Below are positions 44,101 through 56,199 of a DNA stretch of 64,000 nucleotides, piece after piece; within the stretch, counting starts at the first letter, position 1, and the number at the start of each line of letters is the position of its first letter. A program made the translations under genes and the position numbers. Source of the stretch: Gentiana macrophylla (taxonomy: Eukaryota; Streptophyta; Magnoliopsida; Gentianales; Gentianaceae). The notes under the pieces were generated by a model. It saw only the letters and a program-made list of their open reading frames with translations, had not been told where the DNA came from and searched no databases. The stretch lies in assembly GCA_026214975.1 (NCBI GenBank), contig CM047813.1, positions 34,815,871-34,879,870 on the forward strand, given 5' to 3'.

Positions 44101-44890
44101 AGTCCACAAACAGAGTTTTGGAGCTGCTACACATGGATATTTTTGGCCCTGTTACACCAATAAGTATCAATGGAAAGAAGTACACTTTAGTTGTTGTGGA
44201 TGATTATCCAATATACACTTGGGTAATCTTTATGAACAATAAAAGTGAGACTTTACAGAAGTTGCCTGAATTGTTGAAGAGATTGCAAAATGAGAAAAGT
44301 GTTTCAGTTGTGAAGATTATATCAGATAAGGGTGCTGAATTCCTAAACAAAGTCATCAATGAATATTGTGAACAAAAGGTGTGATGCATCAACTAGAAAC
44401 AACTAGAACCCCTTAGTAGAATGGGGTTGTTGAACGCAGAAATAGGACTTTGAAGGAAGCAGGCTGAACAATGATCAGTCAAGCAAAGCTACCAGAAAGG
44501 TATTAGGATGAAGCAATTAATGCAACTTGCTATACTCAAAACAAATCTTCAATGAACATAAATCTTGAGAAAACTCCCTATGAGATTTGGAATGGCAGAA
44601 AACACAACATCTCATATTTTCATGCTTTTGGAAGCAAGTGTTTTATACACAACAATGGAAAAGATCAGCTGAAACTTTTTAACATAAAGTTGATTAAGGC
44701 ATCTTTTTGGGATATTCAACAGCCAGCAAGGCATTTGGAGTGCTGAACAAAAGAACATTAAAACATGAGAAATCCATTCATGTTGTGTTTGATGAACCTA
44801 ATTTTACTGGAGATATAGTTGAAGATATTCTAGAACCAGTTCAACAAAAGAAAGACTCACCTATTTATGGGAATTTGAAAGAAGAATAGG
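44101..44890 (+). pseudogene. SIRE integrase
   Basis: 44118-44384 has LLHMDIFGPV (first Asp) and KIISDKGAEF (second Asp); a frameshift and stops near 44385-44480 separate it from the motif GVVERRNRTL-like piece. 44552-44889 carries the C-terminal part (TPYEIWNGRKHNISYFHAFG). Confidence 0.8.
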
Positions 44891-45099
44891 TCAACTGAAT
44901 CTTTCTGATAGTTCAAATTATGCTACTGGACCTACTGAAGCTCCTGCTGAACCTGCTGCTGGACCTGTTGAACCCCATGATGAACCTGTTCATCAAGCAA
45001 ATGAACATGAGCTACAATGGTTGAAGGATCACATTGCTGAACAAGTCATTGGTGATGTACAACAAGGTGTTAAGACTAGAAATCAGCTAGATGCTATGC

Positions 45100-46150
45100 T
45101 TACTTGTCTTCTATCTTAGTTGGAACCTAAAGTGATAGAAGAGGCAATTGATGATCTTGACTGGATAATTTCCATGCAAGAATAACTGAATGAGTTTGAA
45201 AGAAACCAAGTATGGGAACTGGTTGATAGGCCTGATAATGCAAATATCATTGGTACAAAATGGGTTTACAGAAACAAGTTGGATGAATCCGGTACCATTG
45301 TTAGAAATAAGGCTAGACTAGTTGCAAAAGGCTGTACACAAGAAGAAGAAATAGATTTTGATGAAACATATGCACTTGTTTCAAGGTTGGAAGCAATTAG
45401 ATTATGCCTCGCATATGTTGCATTCACGAACTTCAAAGTTTATTAAACGGATGTCAAAAGTGCATTATTGAATGGCATTCTGGAAGATGAGGTGTATGTA
45501 CAACAGCCTCCTAGATGGAAGTCAAAGATCAAGAAAATAAAGTATACAGAATGAATAAGGCACTTTATGGTTTGAAACCAGCACCTAGAGCTTGGTATGA
45601 GACTTTATCTCAGTTTTTGGTGCAAAATTGATTCATAAAAGGAACCATTGATAAGACGCTTTTCATAATCAGTGAATGAAACAACATCCTGCTGGTACAA
45701 ATCTATGTGGATGACAATATCTTTGGATCTAAAAAATGAGTTACTATGTGAAAAGTTTGCTAATCTCATGAAAATAAAGTTTCAGATGAGTGTGATAGTG
45801 AAATGAACAATTTTCTGGGATTACAAGTGAAGCAAATGAAAGATGGAATCTATATTCATCAAACCAAATACACCAAGGAGCTGCTGAAGAAGTTTGGTAT
45901 GGAAAATAGTTCCAAGATTGCAACTCCAATGAGTACTAGTGTCAGATTGGATGAAGACAAAGAAGGTAAAGATGTTGATAAGACTTTGTACAGAAAAATG
46001 ATAGGTAGTCTATTGTATTTTACAGCCACCAGACTTGACATATCATTTGCAGTTGGGGTTTGTGCAAGATTTCAATCAAAACCCAAGGAAAGTCACATAG
46101 CTGTCGTCAAAAGGGTACTCAAGTATTTGAAAGAGACTTTGGGAGTATGA
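45100..46150 (+). pseudogene. SIRE reverse transcriptase
   Basis: VWELVDRP and GTKWVYRNKLDESG (about 45205-45290), ARLVAKGCTQEEEIDFDETYA, and IYVDDNIFGS with the catalytic YVDD at 45704-45715. Stops occur (for example near 45183, 45445 and 45630). 45803-46150 (NNFLGLQVKQMKDGIYIHQ, RKMIGSLLYFTATRLDISFA) is the thumb side leading to RNase H. Confidence 0.85.
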
Positions 46151-46693
46151 ATCTGGTTATCTAAAAATGGAAGATTTAGAGTTATATCCTACTCGGATTC
46201 TGATTATACTGGATACAAGATTGACAGAAAAAGCACCATAGGAACATGTCAGCTGATGGGTAATAGTCTTGTTTCCTGGTTCAACAAGAAACATAATTAT
46301 ATATCAACTTCCACTACTGAGGCAGAGTATATAGTGGATGGAAACTGCTGTGCACAAGTTTTATGGCTGAGACAATAGTTGAGGGATTATGGGATTGAAG
46401 AAAGAGAAATTCCCACAATGTTTGACGACACATGTGCGATTGCTATAACCAAAAATCATGTATTGCACTCAAGAACCAAACACATTTATATGAGACATCA
46501 TTTTGTGAGAGTTCATGTTGTAAATAAAGATGTGGGGTTTCATTATATCTCTATTAAAGATCAACTAGTAGTTATCTTAACAAAACCTTCAGATGCTGAC
46601 AGATTTGCTAAGTTAAGAACTAAACTTGGCATTCTCAAAATCGCTGACCTGCTGAATGGTCAGCTGAGCATTGGAATTCACCAAGGGGACTAG
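46151..46693 (+). pseudogene. SIRE RNase H and end of pol
   Basis: Reads SLVSWFNKKHNYISTSTTEAEY after a stop at 46148, then DDTCAIAITKNHVLHSRTKH and a C-terminal KLRTKLGILKIADLL. Pol ends with TAG at 46691-46693, inside the first of two 42-bp repeats. Confidence 0.8.
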
Positions 46694-46833
46694 TCTTTGC
46701 CCTGCTGGGTGCGCTCACTTGGCAGATTATTCATTAGTATCAACAATTCCTAATTGCTCTTTTAGATTGGTCAGTTGAGCAAATGAAATTGCCAAGGGGA
46801 TTGGTCTTTGCCCTGTTGGGTGAGCTCACTTGG
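46681..46833 (+). repeat. Duplicated 42-bp block at the end of pol
   Basis: CCAAGGGGAC..TCTTTGCCCTG.TGGGTG.GCTCACTTGG occurs at 46681-46722 and again at 46793-46833, about 111 bases apart. Confidence 0.75.
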
Positions 46834-47277
46834 CCATTCTAGTTTTAAGTCAACTGAATGGAAATTTGAAGATCAGCTGAGTACTTAAGAAGTCAGAAGA
46901 GTAACACACTGCTGAAGCAACTCAACAGAGCATTTCTCAGCCAGCCTGCTGAAGTTTTATTTAAAGTCAACTTTTAATTGACGGTAAACAAATGAAGTTA
47001 AAATGTTTTAACCTTATCTTTATTACAGCTGTTATAAGAACATAAACGTTTCTTACATTAGTGCGGCTATATAGTAGGACACATGGCAAATTCTTCTTTG
47101 GTAAGGTACGGTTTTCTGCATTGGGATCATGTAAATGCAACAGTACGTGCCTGGAGATGTTGTACCTTGTTTTTCATATATAATAAAGAGGTTGCAGAGA
47201 ATATCTTCACATTCTCTCATTTACACTCAATCAAATTTGCATCCTCACTACAAAAGTTCATCTTTTTCTATATCTTG

Positions 47278-50200
47278 AAAATGGCCGTCGTCGATGTTTT
47301 CACCGGGATTATCCAGAGTGTAAGATTTTTGTAAAGAAGGCTGGTAAAACTGACAGAGCAAAAGATATTGGAAGGTGTATTCTCCATTACAAAGTATTGT
47401 AAAATTCTATTAATATAAGGTTGGATACCATCTCTTATAGAAAAGTTTGTGATTTCTGGGCAAATATGGAGATTTATCCAGAGACAGTGGATTTTGCTAC
47501 GACTGTGAATGGACAAAGACTCAATATTTATTCACACATCTTAAGAGAAATATTTGGATTTGAAGAAGTGGATGGAGCAAGCAAGAACCCAGAGGATATG
47601 CATCTTGACATATTAGGGTTTGTAAGTGACAATAAGACTGATCCAAAAGAGGTAGCTTTAATCAGTATAAATGTCAAGTATATCATTCATGAGTATGGAC
47701 AGCTGAGCAAGTATATTGCTAAGAATATACTTGGTTTAACTAGAAGTTATGATACACTGTCTGGACCAAAAATTGATTTGATGATAATTATTGCTAGGCA
47801 GTTACAGTTTTATTGGGCTGGTTTCTTCATCCATTATATGAAGAAGATCATGACAGATGAAAGAAAGAAGACAAAAGAGAAGAAAAATCTTAAATATATT
47901 GGTAGTGGAATTTTTCTTGCCAAGAAACCAATAGCCCCAATGGTGCAATCCATTTTGAATCACCTTAAATTTGAACATGTTGAGGCACAATCAATCAACC
48001 CTGCAACATTCAAGCCTTAAACTAATTCACCTGTCAGTGGATTAGATTATCCAGTACAAAAGGATGAGGTGGCTACTGAGAGAAGAACCAAAAAGAGATT
48101 GGACTTGGAAGATGCTGAAACAAAGAGATCAGCAGACCAAGCTGCTGCTACTGAGACTAGGAGGTCAGCAGACCCACCAAAAGCTATTGAGTCCACTTGA
48201 AGTCGACAATCAGTCAAACTTTTACCAGAAAAAGGAAGCCTATTACACAAGATGATTTAACTAAGGCTTTAGCTGGTGTTGCTGAAACCCAACCTCAAAT
48301 ACCAAGAAAAAGAATGAAAATTTTTGTTAAGAAGAGACTCAATCCAATTGAAAAGAATGTGAAGTATGGTATTGGGAAAGAACTAAGGACTCTGGAATGG
48401 AAGAAGAAGAAAAAAAGACTGCTGAGAAGGCTGCTGATGAACAAGACATGTGTCTACTGTTGGTCATCAGACACAGGGGGAAGATTGCATAGTACGGGAT
48501 GTTGTTGGCACTCATAATTCTGCAACAACAGAACCTATATCAGAGCACACTACAGAGACCTTTCACACAGTTGATGAACCTATATCAAAGTCAGCAAGAC
48601 ATACAACTACCACCATCCCTGCTGCTAAAAAGCCTTTCATGCCTTATGTTTCCAAACAAAAGAAACATAAAGAAGATCCAGCAATGAAAAATGTAGAGAA
48701 GTACATGCGATGGAATTTTGGTTTTACAAGAAACAAAAACATGCAGCTGAGGAAATGACAAGCTTTGAGGAGTGGATGTTTGAAAATCTCAAAGTTGAAC
48801 ATCTTCTAGATTTTGTGGATCCTTCAATTCTATTGGGAAGACTTCATGATCTTATTCAGGAAGGGAGGTTGAAAGGAAGTCTGTTTTGAGGATCCAACAT
48901 ACAAACCATTTAGGTATGAAGATGATTCATCTGATTCAGATGATGATCATCCAATGTTCCCTGGAGAAACAAGTAGATTAGCTTGTGGACAAGGAGGATC
49001 AGCAGAACCGGAGAAGGAGAAAATTGCTGATCAACCTGCTAAGGACCCTATACAATGAACTGAGGGTCAGTAGGCTGCTGATGTTGTTGAAAATGTTGAG
49101 CAACCAGTATCGGTCATTGTTCTAGAAATATGATTCTAGAAGATAAAGATGACCTGTTAGTATCTGTTGCTGGTGGTGTGCCTACTAAATCCGAACAAGT
49201 ATCAATCTTAGGGGTAATTGCCTTGATTGACTCAGATGAGGTGATAAGAAATGAAGAAGTTGTTGATGTATATGAGGAATCAATCAGATTTCAAGGCATG
49301 ATTGATACCGAGGGCACAATGAATGGAGCTTCTAATGACTTGAAAAATATAGCAGATCGAGTGGAAGTGTTGGAGGAAAACATGTTAGTCTTTCCTCAAA
49401 TTGATGTTGCATAGGTTGGAGAACTGGGTGTTGTTGTACCTTATGGACCTCAAATTCTAGTAATTGTAATCCCTGACACACCCATTGAGCCTAATTTGAA
49501 GACTCCCATGACACCACAAGAAGTACAACCAAGGGCAATTGAATCTAACATTCATACACCTACAGAGATTCAAGTTGCAGATGAAGTGGTAGTTTAACAG
49601 GTTGGGACACAGACAAATGCTGAGCAAAGGTTGGAACTAGTGGTTCAACAAACTGAGGACCAGACAGTTGCTGAACACATGTTGGAACTTGTGATTGGGT
49701 TGCCAAGCACCCCTTCTGAGGGGGAAGCACAGTCATATGATTATGTGCAAAATGAATCTATTGATGAAGTGTTATATTTTGCTGAAGATGTTGGAGTTGA
49801 AAATCAGCCTGAACCTGTTTATGCATAGGATAGGAATTTGGCAATTACGGTAAGACAGCCAAGGCAAGAAGATGATGATGGTGGTAGGAACATTTTATGA
49901 CCTTTATGTCTAGATTTATTGCTTCTAAGATTGGACCTGTCAGAAATGACATTGCACAGCTGAGGGATTAGCTGAGGGCTAGTGAACAAAGGTTAGACGA
50001 CATGGTTAATCTGGTGGAAACCAATGGAAGAACTACTGAGGCATCTGCATCCAATATAACTCATTAGCAGATGACTAGCAATGATCCGCATGATGCAGTA
50101 ACCAAACTGTCAAATAATGCCAAACTTTGTGACAAGTTTGTGAAGGATCAGTTTGCTGCACTAAATATGTAGGTAGATCAACTGTGTACAAACACTCAAC

Positions 50201-50894
50201 CTCAGCTGACCACCACAACTGTCCAAAGAATGAAGAGAGGTTGAATATGCTGAATCAGACTATACAGTCAAGGATAACTTCAGTAGATACAAGAACTGAG
50301 ACCATGGAAGGCCAACTGAACAACTTGAATATATCTCATGATTGTATTGTGATACCGATGAACCGTTTTATTTATGAGGTCAATAAGGGCGAAGAAAATA
50401 CAGCAGAAGCAAAAGAGGCTACAAGATTTTTTCACAAAAAAAAGTATGATGATGAGATGAATGAGCTAAGAAGACCAGCACCTGGAAGAGTTGAATTGAC
50501 AAATGATCTCTACAAGGAATTCAAGAAAATGTATAATGAAGGAATAAAACCATACAAGGAGAAGACTTTTCTTGAAGTATTGAAGCTGTTTTTGCAGACA
50601 AAGCTAATGGAGTTAAGAATTAGAGCAAACAGAGCAAGAAGGGGTACTGGACTAACCAAAGAACAAAGATTGAAGATCTTGTCTCCAAAGGATTCTTTGG
50701 ATGAATTCAAGTATAAATTTATGAGAAAATCTTTTGTTGTTCAAGGTATACCCATGAAAATTGCTGAAGCATGTACTTATTGGAGAAATATACACTCTTG
50801 GATTGATTTTTCCTCCATTGAGAATGCTTGGATGGAAGACATGCAAAGAGAAATCAGAGAATACATAAGGAAGAGAGAGAAAGACAAAGACTAG
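47278..50894 (+). pseudogene. SIRE additional ORF region (env-like position)
   Basis: Downstream of pol, sense strand. An ATG at 47281 begins a short ORF; the longest piece 47421-48020 (200 codons) carries YSHILREIFGFEEV and QLQFYWAGFFIHYMKKI. 48197-49828 is acidic, Gln/Glu-rich and low in structure. 50184-50894 (236 codons) looks coiled-coil and basic (LNQTIQSRITSVDTRTETME, ending REIREYIRKREKDKD). SIRE elements are known to carry an extra, sometimes called env-like, ORF here. No signal peptide or transmembrane segment is evident, so an envelope function is not supported. Several stops. Confidence 0.6.
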
Positions 50895-51068
50895 TTCAAC
50901 AGACCTTCATGACCTTTTATTTTCTGCTAAATGTAGTTGTAATGGCTGTGAACAAATTTTGAACATCATTGACATAAAAATATGAAATTTGTTCTGTTTT
51001 TATTGTCTTTATCTCTTTTGCATTGCTATAAGGAGGGGTATTGGCATCATCACTAAAAAGGCGGAAAT

Positions 51069-52731
51069 TGTTAGACACAATTTAGTTTTAAATATGAGTG
51101 TTAGACTAGATGTTATAGGGAAATGCAAAATGATTTCTAGATTTGATGTATAGGTTTACTAGAGTTTGATCTTTGTATAGGTTTGATCAAAAAATCACGG
51201 TAATGTGGTCAGCTGACTAGTTTAGCAGACCATTCTAGATTAGAATTTAGTAAAATTTCTAGGACCTGCTGAAGGCTAAAGGCTGAGGATTCAAAATCAG
51301 TATTGAAGATTGAAGGCTGGGGTTTCAAACTAAGTAATGAAAATTTAAAAGCCAAGGATATGAGGTCAGAATTTAGTAAGTCAATGATGGCCTAAACTGA
51401 TCTTGTATACCTTGTATTGAAGGTCTAAGTTTCCAAAAAGGACATGTGATGAATGAGACTTAGTTATGTTTAAAATGGTGTACTCTAACTTCATAAATAA
51501 AAGTTAGAAGAGAGCAGTCAACTGAAGTGTTCAGTCAAGAACACATCAGGCCAGAGTTCCGCTGACACAATGTAGTACCCAGCAGACTAATATTCCAAAA
51601 ATCAGTTGAGTATACATAAATTAATTTAATCCATTCCAAGGATTATTCTGGAAGATTAAATGGATAAAAGTGGTTATCAAGCATTGGATTAATTAGTCAA
51701 TCAATGGTGATTAAAAGGACGTTTTATGGAATTCAAAACCAAATCAAGGAGAGCATTTTCGTTGGTTGACAGTCTGTCTGTTAGAAGGACACTGACACAT
51801 TGACACATGATGTATGGTAAAGGAATTTCAGGGGAATGTTCAGAAAAATCCAATAACGGTTAGATTCAAAATTCAAATTCAAATATTGGATTTCCACTTA
51901 TAAATAGAAGACCCTTGGAACCAGAACAACACACGAACACACAAGTAATCAAGAGCAAGTTACCCTACTGAATAGTTTACTGCATCCTGCAGAACTTTCA
52001 CTGCTGATCTAGAAATTCTTCAAGTGTTCATGCATTCAAGTATCATCTAGTATACAAACTTGAAGAACCTGAGTTGCTTATCATTCTATATTGATCAAAG
52101 GCTTTCAAAGAAGAATCACTTTCTTGATTCACCTCTTTGTTTATCAAAGGAATATGAAGACAGAGAAGAACTGATGTGTGTCAAGGGTCATTGTGTGTTT
52201 AAGTGATGAAGTTGGTGAAGAGGCAATCTACCTTTCAAGGACCAGTGGAGTACTTGGGAGTAGCAATCTACACATTTCTTAGTATTTAGATTGTGAAGCC
52301 ATAGTTATCGGTGATAGACAATCAACCTAGGATTTTGTAACTGTACCTCAAAAGTCTCTAGTGAATTTCCTACAACGTCACAGGAGTAGAGTGGACTGAC
52401 AAGATTACACCACCTGGAACCAGTATAAATATTTCTCTACTTTACTTACGCATTAAATTTATTCATTTCTATTTACTGCAAGTATAAACACATCAACCTC
52501 CTGAAATAGCTACTGAACTTATATACTACACTGCTGAGTATCTACGACTTGTTATCATCAAGTTTTCAACAAGTAAAAAGGCTTAATTAATATTGCGATG
52601 CACCAGACTCAGCAGACTTTATAGTCAGTATATTATAGATCAATTTATTTGTTTTAAACTCCGAAAAAGTTTTAAGTGTTTAGTTTATTCACCCTCTCTA
52701 AACTTAACCAAAGCCTTTCTAGGGACCAAAA
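51069..52731 (+). repeat. 3' LTR of the SIRE-lineage element
   Basis: 1663 bp, TGTTAGAC..GGGACCAAAA (CA end changed). Collinear with 38059-39796 apart from the 92-base insertion there and scattered differences. Confidence 0.88.
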
Positions 52732-52802
52732 GTAGGTATCGTGTATTGGGGATTTCCCCCTCTTCTGATGTAACTCTAACCTCATTGGCTTATAATGCCT
52801 AG
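52732..52802 (+). pseudogene. RNase H-like pseudogene, 3' piece
   Basis: After the SIRE right LTR and its GTAGG duplication, VLGISPSSDVTLTSLAYNA plus a stop matches the usual tail of the RNase H-like proteins whose 5' part ends at 38058. It is out of frame with it, so the gene was already damaged or decayed later. 52803-53028 holds nothing recognised. Confidence 0.55.
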
Positions 52803-53028
52803 TGAAATGTCTTTTTTCTTAAAATAAATTATGAAGTACGCATCAAATACATTCAAAACAATGAATTATGCTCTGACTAATGGCAAAGGCGAAATTGAAT
52901 TTATAAATGTCTTCTAACATACTAAAGAACTGTATTAGTGACTTCAACACCGAGAAAAAGACTGTACAAAAACATCATGTCATAATGAAAGTACAATGCA
53001 CAATGTACCAGAGAGAAAGATTAATTTA

Positions 53029-53330
53029 TGTTACAATATGTGTGCTAAAGGAAATGCTGAGTGCAAGTCAACTGGTTGTTAAAGACTCAATGAGAACATC
53101 TCAAGGCTCTGACTCTTTGAGACAATCGATAGAATACATGCACATGGAAAATGGTTATCTTGTTTGATTCTCATTATAATCTGTTTGTAACTCAATTATA
53201 AGCGACTCATGAGGTGTATGAAGCTATAAATACCCCACGATCATTAGCATTGTAACTTAACTCTTGAATTATTTTTTGAGTAATATACTTTCACATTCTT
53301 TTCTTTTCATTGTATTTCACAACTTCAACA
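53029..53330 (+). repeat. 5' LTR of the short-LTR Copia
   Basis: 302 bp, TGTTACAATA..ACTTCAACA, followed directly by the primer site; a GCTATAAATACCCC box lies near 53224. Confidence 0.88.
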
Positions 53331-53537
53331 TGGTATCAGAGCAGAAACTCAAGTTTCTGATGCTTTTCTATGTTTTCCTCTGATTTCTGAAGAATCTTAA
53401 GAATATTCTTCATCCTTTCTGAGTTTCAACATAGTTTCTTGAGAGAAAATTGCGGTTATCCTTTGTGTTTTGATCAATTCTTGATCGCTTTGCACCTTTG
53501 TTGTTATAATATGGTATATTTATTGAGTTCTTGATAG

Positions 53538-54480
53538 CCATGGCAGCTAAAAAGAAAGAGCTAATCCCATCCAGTCCATTCTACGTCTATCCTAATGTGA
53601 ATCTGTCATTGGTATTGTACAGCCATTGATGAATGGCTACAATTATAATCCATGGAAAATGTCCATGAAGATGGTGTTGATTACCAAGAATAATATTGTC
53701 TTTGTAGAAGCAGATTTTGTGGATTTTCATGCCTAGAGACAGTGTGATACAATGGCGAGGTCTTGGATTTTGAATTCTATTGAAAACACCATTGCACAAA
53801 GTTTAATGTACATCAAGAGTGCACATGCAGTCTGGAAGAGTCTTGCTGCTAATTTTTCTAATGTGGATGCATTTAGGCTTTCAGATCTTTTTGAAGAAAT
53901 GCATATGTTGAAACATGGAACTGAATCTAATAATCAATATTTTACAAGATTGATGGTTCCTTGAGAGAAAATCAAGACAATTAGGCCCATGCCAGTGTGC
54001 TCATGTGATCCTCAATGTCAATGCAATGCCATCAATACTTCGGTGGATCATATGGAATCTAAACATGTTATGAATTTTCTTAAGGGGTTGAGAGATGAAT
54101 TTGAGCCTATGGTTTCCCAGGAAATGTTGATCGTACCATTTCCAGTGATCCATGATGCCTTTGCAATTGCCATCAAATTTGAGAGATAGAAGTTGAATGT
54201 AGCAAATAAGGCCAAGAGTCAAGATTCTATGGTTTTGCTTTCTCGGAAGAATGGACAGGGACAACACTAGGAAGTCAGCAAACTGGGTTCTATGCTTGCT
54301 GCAACTCTAGGCCTAAGAATCCTAAGAAGGTTCAGTGTAGTTTCTGTGGTTTCAATGGACAGACTGAAGAGACTTGCTACAAGAAGCATGTTTATCCACC
54401 AAGATTTAAATCGAAGAAGGCTAACTTGGTGGAAGTAGAACTCTCAATGAAGAAGATCGACCTCGAGTAGTAGTTTTCTT
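53538..54480 (+). pseudogene. Copia gag with zinc knuckle
   Basis: An ATG at 53538 starts MAAKKKELIPSSPFYV but stops follow by 53630. 53752-54189 carries SWILNSIENTIAQSL, HAVWKSLAANFSN and CDPQCQCNA, a UBN2/CxxC-type gag. A knuckle CSFCGFNGQTEETC lies near 54335-54380. Confidence 0.8.
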
Positions 54481-55190
54481 GGACCAGGGTTCCCTAATCT
54501 TATTGCACACAACTTGAGAAGTTCATGGCTCTGCTTATTTCTGATCCTCCCAAGCATGCGGGATTTGCTGTTGGGCAACCTAATCCAGTCACCAGCAATT
54601 TTTCACCCACTACAGGGACATGTGACTTGAAATTAGTTAGACTATACAATGGATCTTGGACTCTGGTTCCATAGATCACATTGTAGGTTCATTAGAATTG
54701 TTAAGTAATCCCAAACCTTCATTTGGTATAAAAAAAATGGGATTACCTAATAGGAATAATGTTTTTGTCACACATATAGGACAAGTGAGGGTGAACTCTC
54801 AGCTAGTGTGACATTATGTGTTTTGTATTCCTGGTTTTAAACATAATCTTCTATCTTTACCTTCTTTGATTAACCCTTCCAAAGTTGCAGCTGTTTTTTC
54901 TGCTAACAAGTGTGTTTTGCATGACAAGAACAAGAAAGTGATTGGTTTCACTCAATTGCAAAGAGGACTCTATGTCTTTGATCATCCAGTCAAGATTTCT
55001 GTTGTTAATGCTGTAAAAAAATAATACCTTGAATGATAGGCAAGATGATGCTCTTTTATGGCATTACAGACTAGGACATCTACCATACAAGAGACTATAA
55101 GATATCATTTCTCAGTCTACTGATGTTAAATTTTGTGAGCATGATCTTTGTTATGTTTGCCCTATAGAAGAACTACAGAAAAATTGTTTC
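54480..55190 (+). pseudogene. Copia protease and GAG-pre-integrase
   Basis: WILDSGSIDHIV near 54653 keeps the Asp-Ser-Gly triad, followed by FCIPGFKHNLLSLPSLI (54818 on) and LWHYRLGHLP about 55055 with stops. Confidence 0.75.
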
Positions 55191-55193
55191 CCC

Positions 55194-56006
55194 TTGAGTA
55201 CTACTAATGAGAATGATATTTTTTATCTTGTTCATATGGATATTTGGGGCCCTTTGAGGCACAACACAGTGAATGGACAACAATATTTTTTGACTATTGC
55301 AGATGATTTTTCTAGTTTTACTAGGGTTTTTCTCATGAGGCACAAATCTGAAGCCTCTGACCTTGTTAAATCTTTTGTTAAGTTTGTATCTACTCATTTT
55401 AATAAAATTATTAAAGTGATTAAGTCTGACAATGGAGCTGAGTTTCAGCTCCCAAATTTCTATGATCAGCATGGCATCATACATCAGACTTCATGTGTCA
55501 GCACACCTGAGTAGAACGGTATTGTAGAAAGGAAACATCAGCATCTGCTGAATGTTGCCTGGGGTCAGAGATTTCAGAGTAACCTACCTATTGAGTATTG
55601 GGGTTTCTATCTTTTACGTGTTGTAAAATTAATCAATGCAACTCCCACACCACTGCTGAAGGAAAGCACCCCTCATGAGGTGCTTTATGGCACCAAACTA
55701 GACTATTCCGTGTTTAATTTTTTTGGTTGCTTAGTTTTTTCTTGGACAATTCAACGATACATGACAAAGTTTGATTTGAGATGTAGGATTTGTGTCTATC
55801 TTGGGATTTCAAACACTTACAAGGGTGCTATACTCCTGGACATCACCAACAAAGATATCTTTGTTGCTAGAAACACTCAATTTCACGAAACTTGCTTTCC
55901 TCTATTTCAGCAGATTCTAGGCAAGGCTATGTATTTTTCTGATATGCCAGTCCCATTACCAGTAATGGACAGTTTTGATGATTTTCTTAGTGAGTCAGTA
56001 GAGTAG
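55194..56006 (+). pseudogene. Copia integrase
   Basis: HMDIWGPLRHNTVNG (first Asp) and KVIKSDNGAEF (second Asp), then a TAG where Gln is expected in the TPE.NGIVERKHQH motif (third catalytic residue Glu present). 55680-56006 is the C-terminal part. Confidence 0.8.
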
Positions 56007-56199
56007 TCTAGGACCAGACTAGCTGCAATTGAGGCTTCAAATGAAGGGAATTCCCTTGTCAGCCAAGCACCCACACTTGTTCAGTTAAGGAGATCAGCAA
56101 GGATACGAAAAACACCAACCTTTTATCAAGGTGGTGCTCAAGCGATCTGACAAACAGACTCCATCCTGCTTGAGTAAAGTGATGAATCTAGAACAACTC

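Larger units (their letters stand above)
38059..52731 (+). mobile_element. SIRE-lineage Copia retrotransposon, full length, 14.7 kb
   Basis: LTRs 38059-39796 and 51069-52731; target duplication GTAGG at 38054-38058 and 52732-52736. Primer site TTGTTATCAGAGC (39798-39810, initiator tRNA-Met type) and a polypurine region with AAGGAGGGG (about 51030) before the right LTR. Order inside: gag, protease, integrase, reverse transcriptase, RNase H, then about 4.2 kb with an additional ORF region before the right LTR, the layout known for SIRE/Maximus elements. Many stops and shifts; inactive. An Athila-like solo LTR (41815-43236) lies in gag. Confidence 0.9.

Noticed and set aside
47083..47277. ORF upstream of the SIRE additional ORF
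   Set aside because: Overlaps leader-like sequence; the start at 47281 and later blocks fit the coding pattern better.
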